Positions 59,961 to 64,000 of a DNA stretch of 64,000 nt are shown here, piece by piece (the stretch's first letter is position 1; each line of letters begins with the position of its first letter). Under the pieces are notes generated by a model that saw only the letters and a list, made by a program, of their open reading frames with translations, was not told the DNA's origin and did no database searches. The stretch comes from Volutella citrinella (lineage: Eukaryota > Ascomycota > Sordariomycetes > Hypocreales > Nectriaceae). The DNA lies in contig JAWZSP010000001.1 in assembly GCA_034401135.1 (NCBI GenBank), forward strand, positions 3,100,001-3,164,000, read 5' to 3'. The position numbers and the translations under genes are program-made.

Positions 59961-60808
59961 CAACCGAACCTAGAATATTAACTCCCGAAAACCCTAAAAT
60001 GTTGCTCTGACGCGTGTCGAAGACTTTGAAGCTGATAAGGAGGAGCAACCAAAGAAACAAGAAAAAAAGCACTGTTTCCCGAGAAGGCTGTATCTGCCAC
60101 ATCTGGCAGTGTTTACTAATGTGCTCCACGAAGCGGCACATTGCAGTACAAAAATGGTCTGGGCCTGTTTCCAAGTTCTATGACGATGCCAGCAACTAGA
60201 ACGAGAATCGAGCTTGGGTGAGGGTAATTTGGACTCTACCTGCACCTTTTACGTATATTGTAGCTTCCAATACACATGTTTGATTCGTGGTATCATGACA
60301 AATCTAGGATGACGAGTATGGCCTGGCTGCCTTCACTCATGTTCAGGCCCTTTTGAGGATGTGGCCCATGGTAAATTGTTTGTTTGTCGACACACGGCAG
60401 ACAATGCTTTGGCGATGCCAACAGTATATAATGATCTCTTGGCTTGCCTGTCTAATGTAGTAGATTCTCTACGCTATCTGCGCCATTTCTCTGGGCATGC
60501 AAGCACGCACACTTGTTATTCCATATTGACCCCTGAATCGGGGCGAATCACGGCGAGCAACATACAAAAGCTTTTGCCCCCTCTGCCCTCACGGCGACCC
60601 TCCAAAGCAAAAAAGACAAGACAAGACTCCTTGGCTCGGACCATGGTGCCGGCTGTTCCGCATATCGAGGTATACCGCTGGCTTCTTGTCATTAAACGCA
60701 CCCCAACCCGAACTCGCTAAGATCAATCACGCCAAATTCCCATTTTTAAATGTTTCCCACCCGGCCGCATCTCACAACATGACCGCCATGATAGCCGACG
60801 CCTCGATG
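59961..60808. other. Convergent intergenic region
   Basis: This holds the 3' UTRs of two converging genes. I see no further feature. Confidence 0.5.
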
Positions 60809-63800
60809 TTAATGATCAGTGCTAACGCCTGGAGTAGGCGCCAGGCGCGTGCGGTCAAGGGGGCTTGCCGAAGCAGCGCTGGCAGGCGAGGTGCGACGAG
60901 ACGGCTCGGGCTGCACCGAGGCCAGATAGCTGATAGCCTCCCGTCGCTTTGCCTCGAAGAGATGACCCCTATGTCGCTCCCTCTCTACAAACTGTCGTCG
61001 CTTCATTTGCTCTTCGTCGGCCTCTGTTGCCTTCCGGCGCTTCTCCTGGGTTTCCCTGACACGCCTCTCAGACTTGAGGCAAGCGGCATCTAGTTTCTGC
61101 GCCAGCTCCGCGGCAACGGGCATGTAAGAATCCGTCGGCTCTCGAGCCCGAGAGGAACCGCCCCAGGAGCAGTTGAACACGAGCGTGGTCCGCATCTGGT
61201 CATGCTTCCCCCAAATAAGGAGAACATCGCCGTTGCGGATGGGCACCCAGTAACGCGATGGGGAGCTGTGGGATTTCGGTTCCGATGAGGGTATCATATG
61301 CCCATTGATGTAAATGCCCAATGACGCTTTCGTAGAAACGTAAAAAGTGTACGAGTAAGGATCCTCAGACGAATCATGAAGCCACGGCGGCTTGTTAATG
61401 TCCTTCGATGGGTCGTATCCATTGCCGTCCTTCCAAAGCACCAGTTTCAGTGCACACTTTGGCACTCGTTGTTCCATCCAGTTCTGGTACTGGGTGGTGT
61501 TCTCGGTGCCTCGGCCCCACGATAACAACACTTCGTTGACGGGAACCTCAATATCTTTGACACATGAGTCTTCGTTTGATCTGAGAGTCGCAATTTGTTG
61601 CCCGGGGGGCGAATGCTCGCGGATAGGTATCACGAACTGCGTTGTGTCAACGAGGGTGTCTGGGATCTGGTCGCGCTCATCGGGCACCGCAGTCGGGGGG
61701 AAGTCCATAGGTACGTCAACTTGACCCCCTTCCACGGCTTTTGAACTGGCCTCTCCATTTGGTGATTCTTTGGCAAACATAGGAGGGAAATACTTGACAG
61801 CGAGCTTCCAAAATGGCGATTTATCAGGAATAAATGTCGATCCGAAGCCGCAATCCGTGTTGGCTTGCAAGAATGCACCGAGCTGAAGCTGAGTCATCTC
61901 AGGGTAGTCCAGATGCCAGGTCCGCTTATCAGGCTCCCAGAAATGTCTCTTGTTGACCGGTCCGTCGACTTGTCGGCCGGAACCGAGGCGGACAACCTGA
62001 GGTACGAGGGACAGAAGCCTGTACTCCTCCAGCAACTCATCATCAACGTTCTCCATGTTTACATCAGACTTCAGCCGCTTCATGGTAGGCTTTCCAGTGG
62101 GCGTGTTCTCGTCAAAGTCGTCGCTCGTGTCGTGCGAAGGTGGTTTTCGCTTGCTGGTATTGAACTCCATGGACTTCATGGAGTAGTTCGCCGAGAGCAT
62201 CGTATTGATGGCAGACTCGTTACCCCCGAGGCTCTGGGACGCAACGTCCTCGACTAGGCTCTGGAGTTGGTCGTCGGACTGGTTATGGGCAATCGATGCC
62301 GTAGTCTGGCGGTGCAGTTGCCGGCGGCCAGCGGGGGCCGCTCGCGTGTCATCTGATTGGTAAGCTTCGTCCACATAATCGCCCAAGATTTCTGTTCCTT
62401 GCAGGCTCGGGTTGCTACCTTGGATATTCAGAAAGTCTTCTGGTATGACACCCGAGCTCCCAATAGCAGACACTCCAACTTCCCCAAATAGCCGTGGCTG
62501 TTGGGTTCTACGACGAGATGGCGAGTTCTCCTTTTCGGATTCTTCGCCCATGGAGTCGCTCACACGATCCTCGTCATATTGATGGTGTTGCTGAAGCTGG
62601 GAAAAGTTGTCGTTGAGCCCAAACATGTCTTCATCGTCTGTGATGACATCATACGACTGAGACGAGGCAACGACCGATGTAGATGCAGCCAGCCAAGGGT
62701 GGGTTTCTAGCGCTTTGACCGTCGCTCTGTATTCTGGGCGTCGCTGGAGCATTTGGCAAAGGAAGTCGATGGCAGGCTCCGAAATCCCCTGGTCCCGCAG
62801 AGGGTTGATGTTCAACCGGGTCGTCATGATCTTATGCAACAACTCCGAGTAGCTTATCCCACTCTTCACTGGGTAGGGTGGAGATCCAGTCAAGCAATAG
62901 AAGAGAACACCGCCTAGCGACCAGATGTCGACTGCGTGGTTGTACCTTTGACCGGGGATTCTTCGTGCCTTTTTGCCTCGGCTGCGAACGCCGTTGTCGT
63001 CGTACTCGGTGTATTCTGTATACACCTCAGGGGCGCAGTATAGGAGGGTTCCGCAAAAGGTTCTCAGGAAAGTCTGCTCCGTGTCAACCATCTTGGACAA
63101 GCCAAAATCAGTAAGCTTGACGCTGATTGGATTCAACGATTCGATCAGAATATTGTCCGGCTTCACGTCGCGATGTGTGATGTTGTTGTCATGTAGATAT
63201 CCGAGCGCGCTCAGAAGCTGCTTCGCCATGGTTTGTGTCACGTCTTCCGGAAGCACGCCTCCATCTTCGGAAATCAGCTTCCCCAAGTCTCCATTTGGCA
63301 CATATTCCATGATAATGATGAGTAGCCGCTCATCCCATTCGAAATGCTCGATGTAGCGCACAATGTGTGGCTTATGGCTCGTCAGTAACTCGGATAGACT
63401 TGGGACGAAAAGGAGGCAGAACTGACATGATTGACACGTTGCATAATCTTCATCTCGTTTTCCACCTTCTGGTCCAAGACTCCATTCTTGATGAACCTTC
63501 GCTTCTCAATCTCCTTGGCTGCGTATGGAAGACCGTCGTACTTGGACGTGACCTTGTGGACAACGGCGAAGGCGCCGTTGCCTATTGTACCCGTCTTGTT
63601 GTACTTGCCTGAGCCTGTCCATTCTCCTTTGCTGACCCTTTCCTTCCGCTTATTCTGTGGTCGCGTGTTTGCCGGAGTCTGGGTCACATCCGGACTTTCT
63701 TTGGGTTTGGAAACAGCTTTCTGGTTACCACCAAAGATATCGAGACCACCTGGGCCTGGCTTCACAAGCTCATTCTGGCGCCTCAGGCGATGTCTTAGAA

Positions 63801-64000
63801 AAAACTGGTCAACCTTGGTCGCATATGCCTGGCGGTACTCTTCTTCTCGATGGGGGATGCGGACACGGAAGGTGAGATCACGATCCTGCTGGTGAAGGTA
63901 TATGCGGATGACGGCACCAGAACTGAGGACCCAGCGAGTGACGGGGGACTCCGTTCTGCCCTTTGATTGCGGATTGGAGGTCAATAGGTGACGGTCGACC
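60809..64000 (-). CDS. Rad53/Chk2-like checkpoint kinase, 5' end outside the window
   Basis: Exons seen are 63427-64000 (continues right) and 60809-63370; the 56-nt intron joins MQRVNH to PHIVRYIEHF. More than 1040 residues are visible. The kinase domain begins at YNKTGTIGNGAFAVVHKV. It has the lysine in YAAKEIEK, catalytic THRDVKPDN, TDFGLSK and CAPEVYTEY, with a small insert (YDDNGVRSRGKKAR) before DIWSLG as in Rad53/Cds1 kinases. An SQ/TQ-containing disordered linker (ASSQSYDVI, TQQPRL, ASQSLGG) follows. Then comes an FHA-like C-terminal domain (LLSWGRG...YVSTKASLGIYINGHMI...NGDVLLIWGKH). The tail is a basic coiled coil. Upstream of the kinase, TRWVLSSGAVIRIYLHQQDRD may follow an N-terminal FHA domain off-window. 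The role is DNA-damage and replication checkpoint signalling in the nucleus. Confidence 0.87.

Overview
The window looks like nuclear DNA of a filamentous ascomycete, most likely a Sordariomycete of the Hypocreales type. The evidence is short GT-AG introns (about 50-90 nt) with CTAAC/CTGAC branch sites, CT-rich leaders and a fungal gene set: a NrtA-type nitrate transporter, a Kre9/KNH-like GPI wall protein, a plr1-like aldo/keto reductase and Hsp70-like and BAHD-like families. I recognise 22 protein-coding genes, two of them cut by the window edges, and one spliced non-coding locus. Species cannot be fixed from the sequence alone.

Layout. 1-3.3 kb: 3' part of an Hsp70-like gene facing a Swd3/WDR5-type WD40 gene whose N-terminus is rich in RS dipeptides. 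3.3-8.3 kb: no gene seen. 8.3-9.1 kb: GPI-anchored surface protein. 10.6-12.2 kb: nitrate transporter on the minus strand; its long upstream region carries a palindromic NIT4/NirA-type site (13328-13337) among many GATA sites, so the nitrogen circuit can be read from the DNA. 14.8-16.0 kb: NAD-dependent methylene-THF dehydrogenase. 19.3-22.1 kb: an 892-residue fungal protein of unknown function. 22.9-24.8 kb: an Apq12-like membrane protein and the GPN-loop GTPase Gpn3. 26.8-28.2 kb: S-adenosylmethionine synthetase. 28.2-33.1 kb: no gene seen. 33.1-36.3 kb: a small unknown protein and a PI-PLC-X-like phosphodiesterase.

36.5-37.8 kb, minus strand: the most interesting locus. A run of introns without a conserved ORF holds one box C/D snoRNA candidate per intron. 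Three of them carry antisense elements that match conserved 18S or 25S rRNA segments as I remember them. I read it as an intronic snoRNA host gene. It appears to share a bidirectional promoter with a protein-coding gene at 38078.

38.1-49.0 kb, all plus strand: an unknown, probably mitochondrial protein; a peroxisomal-type MaoC dehydratase; tubulin cofactor E; a CCCH zinc-finger protein; a pyridoxal-reductase-like AKR; and a BAHD-like acyltransferase. 49.3-56.0 kb: dynein intermediate chain (minus), divergent from ATP synthase subunit e, then STT3 of the oligosaccharyltransferase. A (TAC)57 microsatellite follows. 56.9-60.0 kb: a 976-residue protein with a tandem 35-residue Cys/His module. 60.8 kb to the right edge: a Rad53/Chk2-like kinase on the minus strand whose 5' end lies outside the window.

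Most genes are housekeeping (translation support, methyl and folate metabolism, secretion, cytoskeleton, respiration) with few functional links between neighbours. SAM synthetase and methylene-THF dehydrogenase both serve one-carbon metabolism but are 11 kb apart. No transposon, tRNA, 5S rRNA or CRISPR array was found. Exon boundaries were deduced by reading splice signals and keeping the family frame.
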